Shown here piece after piece: positions 1 to 7,840 of a DNA stretch of 20,519 bases; within the stretch, counting starts at the first letter, position 1; each line of letters starts with the position of its first letter. Source of the stretch: CAWDLX01 sp046728155 (GTDB lineage: Bacteria; Actinomycetota; Actinomycetes; Mycobacteriales; Micromonosporaceae). The notes under the pieces were generated by a model. The model saw only the letters and a list, made by a program, of their open reading frames with translations, had not been told where the DNA came from and made no database searches. The stretch lies in NCBI GenBank assembly GCA_046728155.1, contig JBKPDY010000087.1:1-20519 (forward strand). The letters are read 5' to 3'. The translations under genes were made by a program, and so were the position numbers.

Positions 1-1
1 G

Positions 2-43
2 GGATCCCACAACTACCTCGCCGACGGCGTGATCGTGCACAAC
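2..43 (+). mobile_element. C-terminal end of a RecA intein (insertion before SPETTTGG)
   Basis: The first 14 codons read GSHNYLADGVIVHN, followed by Ser and the RecA sequence SPETTTGG. The ending V-I-V-H-N is a classic intein C-terminal splice block (penultimate His, terminal Asn) with Ser as the +1 nucleophile. From family knowledge, this is the insertion point used by the Mycobacterium leprae RecA intein. The rest of the intein lies upstream of the window, so its length and whether it carries a homing endonuclease cannot be seen. Confidence 0.9.
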
Positions 44-1783
44 TCGCCGGAGACCACCACCGGTGGCCGCGCCCTGAAGTTCTACGCCTCGGTCCGGCTG
101 GACGTGAGGCGCATCGAGACGCTGAAGGACTCGACCGAGGCGGTCGGCAACCGGACCCGGGTCAAGGTGGTCAAGAACAAGTGCCTCGCCGAAGGCACCA
201 CGATCTTCGATCCCGTCACGGGCCGCGTGCATCGGATCGAAGAGATCGTCGACGGCCGCATGCCGGTGTCTGTCGTCGCGGCCGGGAAGGACGGGACGTT
301 GCACGTGCGTCCGGTCACCTCCTGGTTCGACCAGGGCGAGCAGGACGTCATCGGCATCCAACTGCGCGGTGCGGGGACCCTGTGGGCCACTCCCGACCAC
401 AAGGTGCTCACGGATCGGGGCTGGAAGCTCGCCCGCGAACTCGGGCTGGGCGACCGCGTCGCCCAGCCTCGAACGTTCCTGGGCTTCGGCGCGGAGCAGC
501 CTTACTCGCCGGATGCCGCCAGGATGATCGGCTACCTGATCGGAGACGGCTACGTCGGCGGCCGGACACCGATCCAGTTCATCAACGTGCAGGACTCGCT
601 CAAGGCCGACGCGTCGCGGATCGCCTTGTCGCTCGGCTGCAAGACGCACGCGCACACCGACAAGCTCGCGATCTCGTTCTCGCATCAAAGGGGGGTGAAG
701 AATGGGCTTCTTGACCTGTGCCGGCGTGCCGGAATCTACGGCAGGCTCGCCTGGGAGAAGACGATTCCGGCCGAGATGTTCGATGCCAACGTGTCCCGAG
801 ACGTCATCGGCAATCTGCTCTTCGGCTTGCTGGAGACCGACGGCTACGTGAGTGCCGAGCAGACCGGCGCCGTCCGCGCAGGGTTCACCACGACCTCGGA
901 GCAGCTCGCCCATCAGATCCATTGGCTTCTGTTGCGTTACGGCATCGCGTCGTCCGTCCGTCGCTACGACCCAACCGCTCAGCGGCCGAGCATGATCAAG
1001 GGACGCCCGGTGCGGGGACGGAGGCCGATATACGAAACCCGTGTCAGCGGATCGGACAACATCGAGGCGCTCGCCGAGGCGATTCCACTGTGGGGTCCGC
1101 GTGGACACATGCTCCGGCGGTCGCTCGACGCTTCGAACGGACGCCGCCGGGGTTCACAGTCCGTCTACCTCTCCGGAGATGTCTCGGCCGCCGTCCTCGC
1201 CCACCTCGCCAACCGGGGAGTGACGCCCATGCTGGCGGCCCGGCTGATCGGATCCATCGCGGGGGACCCCCGGGGCGGCATGAAGCAGGTGCTGGGCCTT
1301 CGCCGGTTGCGGCGGGATCGGGTCCAAGTCCTCGCCGATGCCCTGGATGACGCCTTCCTGCTGGAACTTCTCGGCGATCAGATCAGGTACGCGAGCGTCC
1401 GGGCGGTCTTGCCGTCGCGGCGGGCACGGACCTTCGATGTCGCGGTCGACGAGCTGCACACCTTCGTGGCCAACGATGTGATCGTCCACAACTGCGCCTC
1501 CCCGTTCAAACAAGCCGAGTTCGACATCATGTACGGCAAAGGGATCTCTCGCGAGGGTTCGCTCATCGACGTGGGGGTGGAGCAAGGGATCATCCGCAAG
1601 TCGGGCGCTTGGTACACCTACGAAGGCGACCAGCTCGGTCAGGGCAAGGAGAACTCCCGTGCCTTCCTCAAGGAGAACCCTGACGTGGCCTCCGCGATCG
1701 AGAAACGGATTCTGGAGAAGCTCGGGGTGGGGCAGTCGACTGATGCGACGGGTGGCCCGAACCTGCCGCCCGTCGACTTCTGA
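2..1783 (+). CDS. recA: RecA recombinase precursor, 3' part, with two inteins
   Basis: RecA forms the ATP-dependent filament on single-stranded DNA that drives homologous recombination and triggers LexA self-cleavage. Only the C-terminal part of the gene is in the window; the reading frame is open from base 2. Extein segments are bases 44-181 (begins SPETTTGGRALKFYASVRLD, ends VVKNK) and 1493-1783 (begins CASPFKQAEFDIMYGKG, ends LPPVDF). These match the RecA core just after DNA-binding loop L2 and the C-terminal domain. The first extein piece is preceded by an intein tail (2-43) and the two pieces are split by a complete intein (182-1492). Splicing would join VVKNK to CASPFKQ. The frame runs through without stops, so the host protein depends on protein splicing. 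recX follows 14 bases after the stop, an arrangement common in bacteria. The identity is secure from extein motifs; activity of the inteins is inferred. Confidence 0.97.
   Translation, partial: GSHNYLADGVIVHNSPETTTGGRALKFYASVRLDVRRIETLKDSTEAVGNRTRVKVVKNKCLAEGTTIFDPVTGRVHRIEEIVDGRMPVSVVAAGKDGTLHVRPVTSWFDQGEQDVIGIQLRGAGTLWATPDHKVLTDRGWKLARELGLGDRVAQPRTFLGFGAEQPYSPDAARMIGYLIGDGYVGGRTPIQFINVQDSLKADASRIALSLGCKTHAHTDKLAISFSHQRGVKNGLLDLCRRAGIYGRLAWEKTIPAEMFDANVSRDVIGNLLFGLLETDGYVSAEQTGAVRAGFTTTSEQLAHQIHWLLLRYGIASSVRRYDPTAQRPSMIKGRPVRGRRPIYETRVSGSDNIEALAEAIPLWGPRGHMLRRSLDASNGRRRGSQSVYLSGDVSAAVLAHLANRGVTPMLAARLIGSIAGDPRGGMKQVLGLRRLRRDRVQVLADALDDAFLLELLGDQIRYASVRAVLPSRRARTFDVAVDELHTFVANDVIVHNCASPFKQAEFDIMYGKGISREGSLIDVGVEQGIIRKSGAWYTYEGDQLGQGKENSRAFLKENPDVASAIEKRILEKLGVGQSTDATGGPNLPPVDF
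182..1492 (+). mobile_element. Complete RecA intein with LAGLIDADG homing endonuclease (437 aa)
   Basis: The intein starts at Cys (CLAEGTTIFDPVTG, splice block A) after VVKNK and ends at FVANDVIVHN before Cys+1 of CASPFKQ. Block B is seen as WATPDHKVLTDRGWKL (TxxH). Two LAGLIDADG-type helices are present: MIGYLIGDGYVGG about 115 residues in, and NLLFGLLETDGYVS about 220 residues in, both keeping the acidic catalytic residue. Terminal His-Asn and Cys+1 are intact, so both splicing and DNA cleavage look possible. The insertion site and size (437 aa) match the well-known M. tuberculosis RecA intein (440 aa). An endonuclease of this type would cut intein-less recA alleles and promote copying of the element. 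Confidence 0.95.
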
Positions 1784-1797
1784 GCCGGGGCCGAGTC

Positions 1798-2529
1798 GTG
1801 GCCGGTAGGCCCAGGGCCCGTACCGGACGGGGTTGGGACGCGGCACCGCCACGAATGCGGACCGGCGACGGGTTGACGGAGCCGAGCGCCAGCCCCGCCG
1901 CGACCTCGGGCCAAGCTGCCCGATCGTCCGTCCTGGGTGCCCGCTCCGGCCGGGAGGGCCCAACGGCCGACTCGGCAGTCGCGCGCGCCGACAGGGCGCG
2001 GGAGATCTGCTTGCGTCTGCTCGCGGTCAGGCCACGAACGCGACAGGAACTGGCGTCGGCGCTACGCCAGCGCGGAATCCCCCGTGAAGTAGCCGCCGAC
2101 GTCCTCGAGCGGTACGGCGAAGTCGGCATGGTGGACGACCGGGCGTTCGCCCGTGCCTGGGTGACCAGCCGGCACCATGGCAAAGGCCTCGCCGGACGGG
2201 CGCTCGCCCGTGAGCTGCGCCGCAAGGGTGTCGAGTCCGACGCGATCGGTGAGGCCCTGGACGAGATCGGCGGCGAGATCGAGGCGAAAACGGCCCGCGA
2301 GCTCGTCGATCGGCGACTCACCAGTGAACGGAGCGGGCACGCCGACGCCACAATGCGTCGTCTGGTCGGTATGCTCGCGCGCAAGGGCTACGCCCCTGGC
2401 GTCGCCTTCCGGGTGGTGAGGGAGGCGATGTCGTCGCGGCAGCCCGGCGACGCATTGGATGCCGAGGAGCTGGAGGAGGCCCTCGAAGCGGCGTCCTTCG
2501 AAGCCATCGTCGACGAGTCGGATGACTGA
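1798..2529 (+). CDS. recX: RecX regulatory protein
   Basis: RecX binds RecA filaments and limits their growth and activity. The 243-residue product has the RecX three-helix repeats: AREICLRLLAVRPRTRQELA, then ALRQRGIPREVAADVLERYGEVGMVDDRAFARAWV, and a downstream repeat with GLAGRALARELRRKGV. The conserved core begins near residue 65. The first 60 residues are a Pro/Ala/Arg/Ser-rich extension without a recognisable domain. The GTG start at 1798 lies 14 bases after the recA stop with only a weak purine run before it; an ATG at 1855 would remove 19 residues of the unconserved extension and is an alternative. The spacing suggests co-transcription with recA, so RecX would be made together with its target during DNA damage. 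The C-terminus is acidic (EELEEALEAASFEAIVDESDD). Confidence 0.92.
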   Translation: MAGRPRARTGRGWDAAPPRMRTGDGLTEPSASPAATSGQAARSSVLGARSGREGPTADSAVARADRAREICLRLLAVRPRTRQELASALRQRGIPREVAADVLERYGEVGMVDDRAFARAWVTSRHHGKGLAGRALARELRRKGVESDAIGEALDEIGGEIEAKTARELVDRRLTSERSGHADATMRRLVGMLARKGYAPGVAFRVVREAMSSRQPGDALDAEELEEALEAASFEAIVDESDD

Positions 2530-2570
2530 CTACTCCGAAGGCAGCGTTCGTTCACGCGCCAGCGAAGATC

Positions 2571-2615
2571 GTTTCCGTACAGCATGGCGTTCTCGCTGGG
2601 GGAGCGTACGGAAAC
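2571..2615 (+). terminator. Inverted repeat after recX, possible terminator
   Basis: GTTTCCGTAC (2571-2580) and GTACGGAAAC (2606-2615) are perfect 10-bp complements with a 25-base loop, 42 bases after the recX stop. The position fits the end of a recA-recX transcript. There is no U-tract and the loop is long, so it could instead be an operator or an RNA processing structure. Confidence 0.4.
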
Positions 2616-2652
2616 TCAGGCTCTGAACTCACGCGACCTAGATCATCTGTCC

Positions 2653-2682
2653 TTGACCAGAGGGTAGGTGTGCGCCTAGCCT
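2653..2682 (+). promoter_or_regulatory. Candidate sigma-70-type promoter for rny
   Basis: TTGACC (2653-2658) is followed after 18 bases by TAGCCT (2677-2682), fitting the actinobacterial TTGACN / TANNNT pattern. Transcription would start near 2689, giving a leader of roughly 320 nt before the rny start at 3013. This is pattern evidence only. Confidence 0.4.
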
Positions 2683-3012
2683 CGGCTGTACCGGGAGCTA
2701 ACCGAACCGCCGCGGGACAACCGCACAACATAGATTCCATAACGAAACAACATCAAAAAGCGCCGGCCGGCCCACCTCGAGACCTGCGTTCTCGCTGGTT
2801 GCGAGGAGGAGGCGGTCGACGCGTCATATCTGGTCACTGTACGTCCCTGTACCGTGACGCTGGCGGTTCCGCGCGATCGGCGGTGGCGCCCGTTCATCCG
2901 GCGGTGCCGCCTGCCGGGTGAACGTGACCCCGTCGCCTGGTGGCTCGTGAGACTCCCGACCCAGAGACCTGAGTCGCGTCCGGGGCGCGACCACCGGGGA
3001 GGGATGGTGCGC

Positions 3013-4863
3013 ATGACGGCACTCGAGACGGTGCTCACCGTCGTCGTCCTCCTCCTCGGGGCCAGCCTCGTGGTCGGCATCGGGCTGGCCGGCCGACTGC
3101 TTCGCGTGGTCCGCGCCGGCACTGCACGCGACGGCTCCGCCGGCTCGGGTGTCAGCGGATTCGTGAGCGGGACCAGCGGCATGTCCGGCATGGCCGCGGC
3201 CGACGCAACCGGTGTCGTCCGTCGCGAACCGTCCGAGGCGGTCATCAACGACGCCGCCTTGACGGAATCTGCGTCGAGTCGGGACGACACACGCGCGACG
3301 ATTATCAACGCCCGGAGTGAGGCAGCGGCGGCCAGGGCCGACGCGGCGGCGGCCAAAGCTGAGGCGGCTGCGGCCCGCGGGGAGGCCCGCCGAATACTGG
3401 AGAGCGCGCGCGGCGAGGCCGACGGCGTGCTTGAACGGGCTCACAAGCAGGGCGAGCACGATGCCGAGCAACTCCGCGCCTCGGCCCGGCGAGCAGGCGA
3501 GCGGGAGATCGCGACGTTGACCAGTGTCGCGAAGGAACAAGCCGCCGACGCCGAACGCCGCCAGCAGCGCCTCGACGACCGTGAACGCCTACTCGCCGAG
3601 GACGCGGAGCGACTGGCCGAGCGCCACCGTCGGGTGACCACCGCGGAGACCGAGCTCACCGACCGGGAAGCCTTGCTCGTCAGCCGGGAGCAGGAGCTCG
3701 CCGCAGCCGCCGATATCCACCGACGCGAGCTGGAACGTGTCGCCGGGCTGACCGCGGAGATGGCCAAGGTTGAGTTGATCGAGGTCATCGAGGCCCAGGC
3801 CAAGCGCGACGCCGTCATCCTGGCCCGGACGATCGAGCACGAGGCGCGGACGAACGCCGAGGAGCGCGCCCGCTCCATCGTGGTCGAGGCGATCCAGCGA
3901 GTCGCCAGCGAGCAGACCGCGGAGAGTGTCGTGAGCGTGCTGCACCTGCCGTCCGACGAGATGAAGGGCCGCATCATCGGCCGCGAGGGGCGCAACATTC
4001 GTGCCTTCGAAACGGTCACCGGCGTGAATCTGATCATCGACGACACCCCCGAGGCCGTCCTGCTCTCGTGTTTCGATCCGGTCCGGCGTGAGGTGGGCCG
4101 GCTCACCCTGGAGAAGCTCGTACTGGACGGACGGATCCACCCGCACCGGATCGAGGAGGTCTTCGAGATCGCGGGGGGCGAGGTCGAACGGCTATGTCAA
4201 CGCGCGGCCGAGGACGCTCTGATCGACGTTGGCATCACCGACATGCACCCCGAACTCGTCACCCTGCTCGGGCGACTGCGCTACCGCACCTCGTACGGGC
4301 AGAACGTGCTCAAGCACCTGCTCGAGACGGCCCACGTGGCCGGCATCATGGCGGCCGAACTGCGCCTGGACGTTCCGCTGATCAAACGGTGTGCGTTCCT
4401 CCACGACATCGGTAAGGCGCTCACCCACGAGATCGAAGGCAGCCATGCCATCATCGGCGCCGACATCGCCCGGCGGTACGGCGAGAGCGACGAGGTGGTG
4501 CACGCGATCGAGGCGCACCACAACGAGGTCGTCCCGCAGACGGTCGAGGCGGTGCTGACCCAGGCCTCTGACGCGTGCTCCGGCGGTCGACCCGGTGCTC
4601 GACGGGAGAGCCTGGAGGCGTACGTCCGGCGATTGGAACGGATCGAGGAGATCGCCGGTCGCAAGCAGGGCGTGGAGCGCGTGTTCGCCATGCAAGCCGG
4701 ACGGGAGATCCGGGTGATGGTCCGCCCCGACGACGTGGACGACATCGGAGCCGCCGTCCTCGCGCGGGACGTCGCGAAACAGATCGAGGAGGAGCTGACC
4801 TACCCGGGTCAGATCCGGGTCACCGTCGTCCGAGAGTCGCGGGCCACCGAGGTCGCGCGCTGA
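3013..4863 (+). CDS. rny: Ribonuclease Y, membrane-anchored endoribonuclease
   Basis: RNase Y starts mRNA decay by endonucleolytic cleavage at the inner face of the membrane. The 616-residue product has the family order: an N-terminal hydrophobic segment (about residues 6-28), a Gly/Ser-rich linker (about 35-95) including GSGVSGFVSGTSGMSGM, a long Ala/Glu/Arg coiled coil (about 95-300), a KH domain with GRIIGREGRNIRAFE (near 319), and an HD domain with the metal-binding pair HD at about residue 464 (FLHDIGKALTHEIEGSHA). The usual SDAISAARPGARRE stretch appears as SDACSGGRPGARRE. The start at ATG 3013 is chosen because GGAGG at 2998-3002 is 10 bases upstream and the membrane anchor is then N-terminal; GTG 3007 is possible and ATG 3004 is too close to the ribosome site. 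The gene faces the DUF2277 gene, with 5 bases between stops. Mycobacteria lack RNase Y, which helps place the organism. Confidence 0.94.
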   Translation: MTALETVLTVVVLLLGASLVVGIGLAGRLLRVVRAGTARDGSAGSGVSGFVSGTSGMSGMAAADATGVVRREPSEAVINDAALTESASSRDDTRATIINARSEAAAARADAAAAKAEAAAARGEARRILESARGEADGVLERAHKQGEHDAEQLRASARRAGEREIATLTSVAKEQAADAERRQQRLDDRERLLAEDAERLAERHRRVTTAETELTDREALLVSREQELAAAADIHRRELERVAGLTAEMAKVELIEVIEAQAKRDAVILARTIEHEARTNAEERARSIVVEAIQRVASEQTAESVVSVLHLPSDEMKGRIIGREGRNIRAFETVTGVNLIIDDTPEAVLLSCFDPVRREVGRLTLEKLVLDGRIHPHRIEEVFEIAGGEVERLCQRAAEDALIDVGITDMHPELVTLLGRLRYRTSYGQNVLKHLLETAHVAGIMAAELRLDVPLIKRCAFLHDIGKALTHEIEGSHAIIGADIARRYGESDEVVHAIEAHHNEVVPQTVEAVLTQASDACSGGRPGARRESLEAYVRRLERIEEIAGRKQGVERVFAMQAGREIRVMVRPDDVDDIGAAVLARDVAKQIEEELTYPGQIRVTVVRESRATEVAR

Positions 4864-4868
4864 GCCGC

Positions 4869-5081
4869 TCAGCGAGCCGCACGGACCACGAGCCCGTCCA
4901 GCAACTCCTGAGTCGCCGCCGCCACCGCTCGTACGGCCTCTTCGAAGACCTGGGCGTTGTGCGCCGCCGGCGCACGGAAGCCGGAGACCTTACGCACGTA
5001 CTGCAGAGCGGCCGCGTGCACGTCGGCGGCGGTGACCGCGGGGGTGAACGGTTCGCGAAGGGTCTTGATACTGCGGCACAT
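4869..5081 (-). CDS. DUF2277 family small protein
   Basis: This 70-residue protein begins MCRSIKTLREPFTP and contains ALQYVRKVSGFRAP, followed by a helical stretch AVRAVAAATQELLDGL. These match the DUF2277 family, whose members start MCR(N/S)I(R/K)TL and carry the A-x-QYVRK-x-SGFR motif; the family has no established function. The conserved MCR start fixes the initiation codon, even though the ribosome-binding site is poor (GGCAGG about a dozen bases upstream). The gene is convergent with rny and divergent from miaB, whose start is 50 bases away, so the two promoters must be close together. The size is normal for the family. Identity as DUF2277 is from remembered motifs. Confidence 0.85.
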   Translation of the reverse strand: MCRSIKTLREPFTPAVTAADVHAAALQYVRKVSGFRAPAAHNAQVFEEAVRAVAAATQELLDGLVVRAAR

Positions 5082-5131
5082 GCTCCCATACTGCCTGCCC
5101 GCTACCCTTGGTGGCGACGAGAGGGGCGCGG

Positions 5132-6568
5132 GTGCCGAGGACCTTCACGGTCGTCACATACGGCTGCCAGATGAACATGCACGACTCCGAGCGGATCTCT
5201 GGGCTGCTCGAGTCGGCGGGGTACGCACGCGCGGACTCCGATGACGCGGATGTGGTCGTGTTCAACACATGCGCCGTACGCGAGAACGCCGACAACCGCC
5301 TGTACGGCAACCTCGGTCATCTGCGCCCGGTCAAGGACGCACGCCCCGGAATGCAGATCGCGGTCGGCGGCTGCCTGGCTCAGAAGGACCGCGGCGATAT
5401 TGTCCGGCGGGCGCCCTGGGTCGACGTCGTGTTCGGCACGCACAACATCGGGTCGCTCCCCGTGCTGCTGGAGCGGGCCCGCCACAACGCCGCGGCCGAA
5501 GTCGAGATTCTCGAGGCGCTCGAGGTGTTCCCGTCGACGCTGCCCGCCCGCCGTGAGTCGACCTACGCCGGCTGGGTCTCCATCTCGGTCGGCTGCAACA
5601 ACACCTGCACCTTCTGCATCGTGCCGGCCTTGCGGGGCAAGGAGAAGGACCGCCGGCCGGGCGACATCCTGGCCGAGGTACGTGCGCTGGTGGCCGAGGG
5701 GGTGATCGAGGTGACCCTGCTCGGGCAGAACGTCAACTCGTACGGGCTGGAGTTCGGCGACCGGCGGGCGTTCGGGAAACTGTTGCGCTCCTGCGGTGAG
5801 GTCGAGGGACTGGAGCGGGTCCGGTTCACCAGCCCGCATCCGAAGGACTTCACCGACGATGTCATCGCGGCGATGGCCGAGACACCCAACGTGTGCCACA
5901 GCCTGCACATGCCGCTGCAGTCCGGTTCGGACTCCGTTCTGCGGGCGATGCGACGGTCATACCGCTCCGAGCGCTATCTGTCGATTATCGACAGTGCCCG
6001 CGCCGCCATGCCCGACGCCGCTATCACCACGGATATCATCGTCGGTTTTCCGGGCGAGACCGAGGCCGACTTCGAGTCCACTCTGGATGTCGTACGGGCG
6101 GCCCGGTTCTCGTCGGCGTTCACGTTCCAATACTCCAAGCGACCAGGTACGCCCGCGGCCACCATGGACGGACAGGTGCCCAAGGAGGTGGTGCAGGACC
6201 GGTACGAGCGGCTGGTCGCACTCGTCGAGGAAATCAGCTGGGCCGAGAACCAATGCCTCGTCGGATCAACTCTCGAGGTCCTGGTCGCGGTCGGTGAGGG
6301 GCGCAAGGACAGGGCCACCGGCCGGCTGTCCGGGCGGGCTCGGGACGGCCGGCTGGTCCACTTCACGGCACCGTCCACGTTGGACATCCGGCCCGGCGAC
6401 ATCGTCGAGACCAAGGTAACGTACGCGGCGCCGCATCACCTCAACTGCGATGGCCCGGTGATCTCCCACCGGCTGACGACGGCCGGTGACGCCTGGGCCG
6501 AGGGCCATGTCACGCGAACCCCCGGAGTCATGCTGGGCCTTCCAGCGGTCGGCGCCCCGTCGCGCTAG
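5132..6568 (+). CDS. miaB: tRNA-2-methylthio-N6-dimethylallyladenosine synthase MiaB
   Basis: MiaB is a radical-SAM methylthiotransferase that turns i6A37 of tRNA into ms2i6A37, using two iron-sulfur clusters. The N-terminal methylthiotransferase domain has its three cysteines at about residues 12 (TYGCQMNMHDSERI), 47 (FNTCAVRENADNRLYGNL) and 81 (VGGCLAQKDRG). The radical-SAM triad CNNTCTFC is at 155, 159 and 162. The C-terminal TRAM tRNA-binding region is seen as GRLSGRARDGRLVHF. I prefer the GTG at 5132 (478 aa, starting before PRTFTVVTYGCQ), with purine-rich GAGAGGGG 6-7 bases upstream; TTG 5108 or GTG 5111 would add 7-8 residues. Its substrate is made by MiaA, encoded at 8110-9036. It converges with the DUF349 gene, with 63 bases between. 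Confidence 0.96.
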   Translation: MPRTFTVVTYGCQMNMHDSERISGLLESAGYARADSDDADVVVFNTCAVRENADNRLYGNLGHLRPVKDARPGMQIAVGGCLAQKDRGDIVRRAPWVDVVFGTHNIGSLPVLLERARHNAAAEVEILEALEVFPSTLPARRESTYAGWVSISVGCNNTCTFCIVPALRGKEKDRRPGDILAEVRALVAEGVIEVTLLGQNVNSYGLEFGDRRAFGKLLRSCGEVEGLERVRFTSPHPKDFTDDVIAAMAETPNVCHSLHMPLQSGSDSVLRAMRRSYRSERYLSIIDSARAAMPDAAITTDIIVGFPGETEADFESTLDVVRAARFSSAFTFQYSKRPGTPAATMDGQVPKEVVQDRYERLVALVEEISWAENQCLVGSTLEVLVAVGEGRKDRATGRLSGRARDGRLVHFTAPSTLDIRPGDIVETKVTYAAPHHLNCDGPVISHRLTTAGDAWAEGHVTRTPGVMLGLPAVGAPSR

Positions 6569-6631
6569 CCACGGCAGACACTCATTTCACACCGGCAACG
6601 TGCAGAGCGGAAGCGGTAAAGCGACCGTCCG

Positions 6632-7840
6632 TCAGCCCGGGTGTTCCGCCAGCTCGAGGAATCGTCTCTTCTGCGCCAAGGCCTGCTGTGCTTCCCGGAT
6701 CCGTTTCGCGTCGCCGGCCGCTTCGGCCCGGGCGACCCGTTGCTCAGCCTCGGCCACCTGATCGCGCATCTGGGCCAACAGCGGGTTGCTGTCAGGAGTG
6801 GTGCGCCGCCAGGCGGTGTCCATGGCGCCGCGGATCTTGTCGTCGACCGCGCGCAACCGCCGGTCAAGATTCGCGGCGGTCTCGCGCGGGAGACGGCCGG
6901 AGTCGTGCCACTGAGCCTGAATCTCGCGCAGCCGCGCCTGAGCCGCCCGCGGATCGGCCTCGACGTCGAGGCCCTCGGCCTCAACCAGCAGGGTTTGGCG
7001 CCGTTCAAGGCTGGCCCGCTGTTCGGCGTCGCGGGCCGAGAATGTATCGCTGCGGCGGGCGAAGAAGGCGTCCTGAGCGGCGCGGAACCGGTCCCAGAGC
7101 TTCTGCTCCACATCCTTGGCGGCCCGCGGAGCGCTCTTCCATTCGCCCATCAGCTCCTTGAGCCGGTTCGCAGTCGCGGTCCAATCGGTCGACGACGCGA
7201 GCGTCTCGGCCTCGGCGACCAACTCCTCTTTGCGGGCCGTAGCCTGCTTGCGCTGTGAGTCAAGGCTGGCGAAGTGCGTTCCCCGGCGGCGGGTGAAGGC
7301 GTCCCGCGCTGCCGAATAGCGCTTCCACAGCTCCCCGTCGGCCTTCTTGTCGATTCCTTTGATCGTCTTCCACTCGTCCAGGATCGCGCGAAGGCGGTCG
7401 CCGGCCGCCTTCCACTGGGTAGAGTCGGCGGCGATCTTCTCCGCCTCCTCCGCGAGGGCGGTCTTACGGGCGAGGGCATCGGCGCGGGCCGCGTCGCGGG
7501 CGACCCGGGCAGCTGCGGACTTCTCCTCCGCAACCAGGCTGAGGCGGTCGAGCCGGTCGGCGAGACCGTCCAGATCGCCGACTACGTGGGCGTTGTCGAG
7601 CGAGGCGCGCAGCCGGCGGATGGACGTGAGCGCGTGGCTCGGATCGGCCGCGCCGCTTCCGAGGCGGGCTTCGATCAGATCGACTTCGGTGACGATGTCG
7701 GCGAACCTGCGGGCAAAGTGAGCCAGTCCCTCCTCCGGCGTCCCGGCCTGCCACGACCCCACGACGCGCTCACCTGCGCTGGTCTTGACATACACCGTGC
7801 CGTCGTCGTCGACTCGACCGAAGGACGTCCAGTCGCTCAT
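6632..7840 (-). CDS. DUF349 repeat protein
   Basis: The 402-residue, Ala/Arg/Glu-rich protein starts MSDWTSFGRVDDDGTVYVKT, a small N-terminal segment, and is then almost entirely helical. Three tandem DUF349-like repeats are visible at about residues 125-345, each with a Trp-centred core: QWKAAGDRLRAILDEWK...LWKRYSAARDAF, DWTATANRLKELMGEWK...LWDRFRAAQDAFF, and QARLREIQAQWHDSG...LDRRLRAVDDKI. A coiled-coil tail ends the protein. The family has no firm biochemical role. In M. tuberculosis a DUF349 protein (Rv2731) lies in the same neighbourhood near miaB and miaA, supporting orthology. The ATG at 7840 is preferred because GAGGTGG ends 5 bases upstream; a GTG at 7849 overlaps that site. It diverges from miaA across a 269-base gap. 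Confidence 0.88.
   Translation of the reverse strand: MSDWTSFGRVDDDGTVYVKTSAGERVVGSWQAGTPEEGLAHFARRFADIVTEVDLIEARLGSGAADPSHALTSIRRLRASLDNAHVVGDLDGLADRLDRLSLVAEEKSAAARVARDAARADALARKTALAEEAEKIAADSTQWKAAGDRLRAILDEWKTIKGIDKKADGELWKRYSAARDAFTRRRGTHFASLDSQRKQATARKEELVAEAETLASSTDWTATANRLKELMGEWKSAPRAAKDVEQKLWDRFRAAQDAFFARRSDTFSARDAEQRASLERRQTLLVEAEGLDVEADPRAAQARLREIQAQWHDSGRLPRETAANLDRRLRAVDDKIRGAMDTAWRRTTPDSNPLLAQMRDQVAEAEQRVARAEAAGDAKRIREAQQALAQKRRFLELAEHPG

Larger units (their letters stand above)
2530..3012 (+). other. recX-rny intergenic region (483 bases)
   Basis: I see no convincing gene here. The region holds a 10-bp perfect inverted repeat (2571-2615), a candidate promoter (2653-2682), a relatively A-rich stretch at about 2715-2762 that stands out from the GC-rich surroundings, and two copies of the 13-mer GCGTTCTCGCTGG (2587-2599 and 2786-2798). 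The rny frame stays open upstream to a GTG at 2854, but that extension is Arg/Pro-rich, lacks family similarity and would displace the membrane anchor from the N-terminus, so I treat it as leader. A long 5' leader of about 320 nt is implied if the candidate promoter is used. Confidence 0.5.

Noticed and set aside
2854..3012. Upstream extension of the rny frame from GTG 2854
   Set aside because: The added 53 residues are Arg/Pro-rich and unlike the family, and a good ribosome site sits before ATG 3013.
2676..3356. Minus-strand frames across the recX-rny gap
   Set aside because: They extend into the rny coding region and are Ser/Arg/Ala-rich shadow translations without family features.
5102..5908. 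268-codon open frame on the minus strand
   Set aside because: It lies wholly opposite the well-supported miaB gene; its composition is that of a GC-rich shadow frame and shows no domain.
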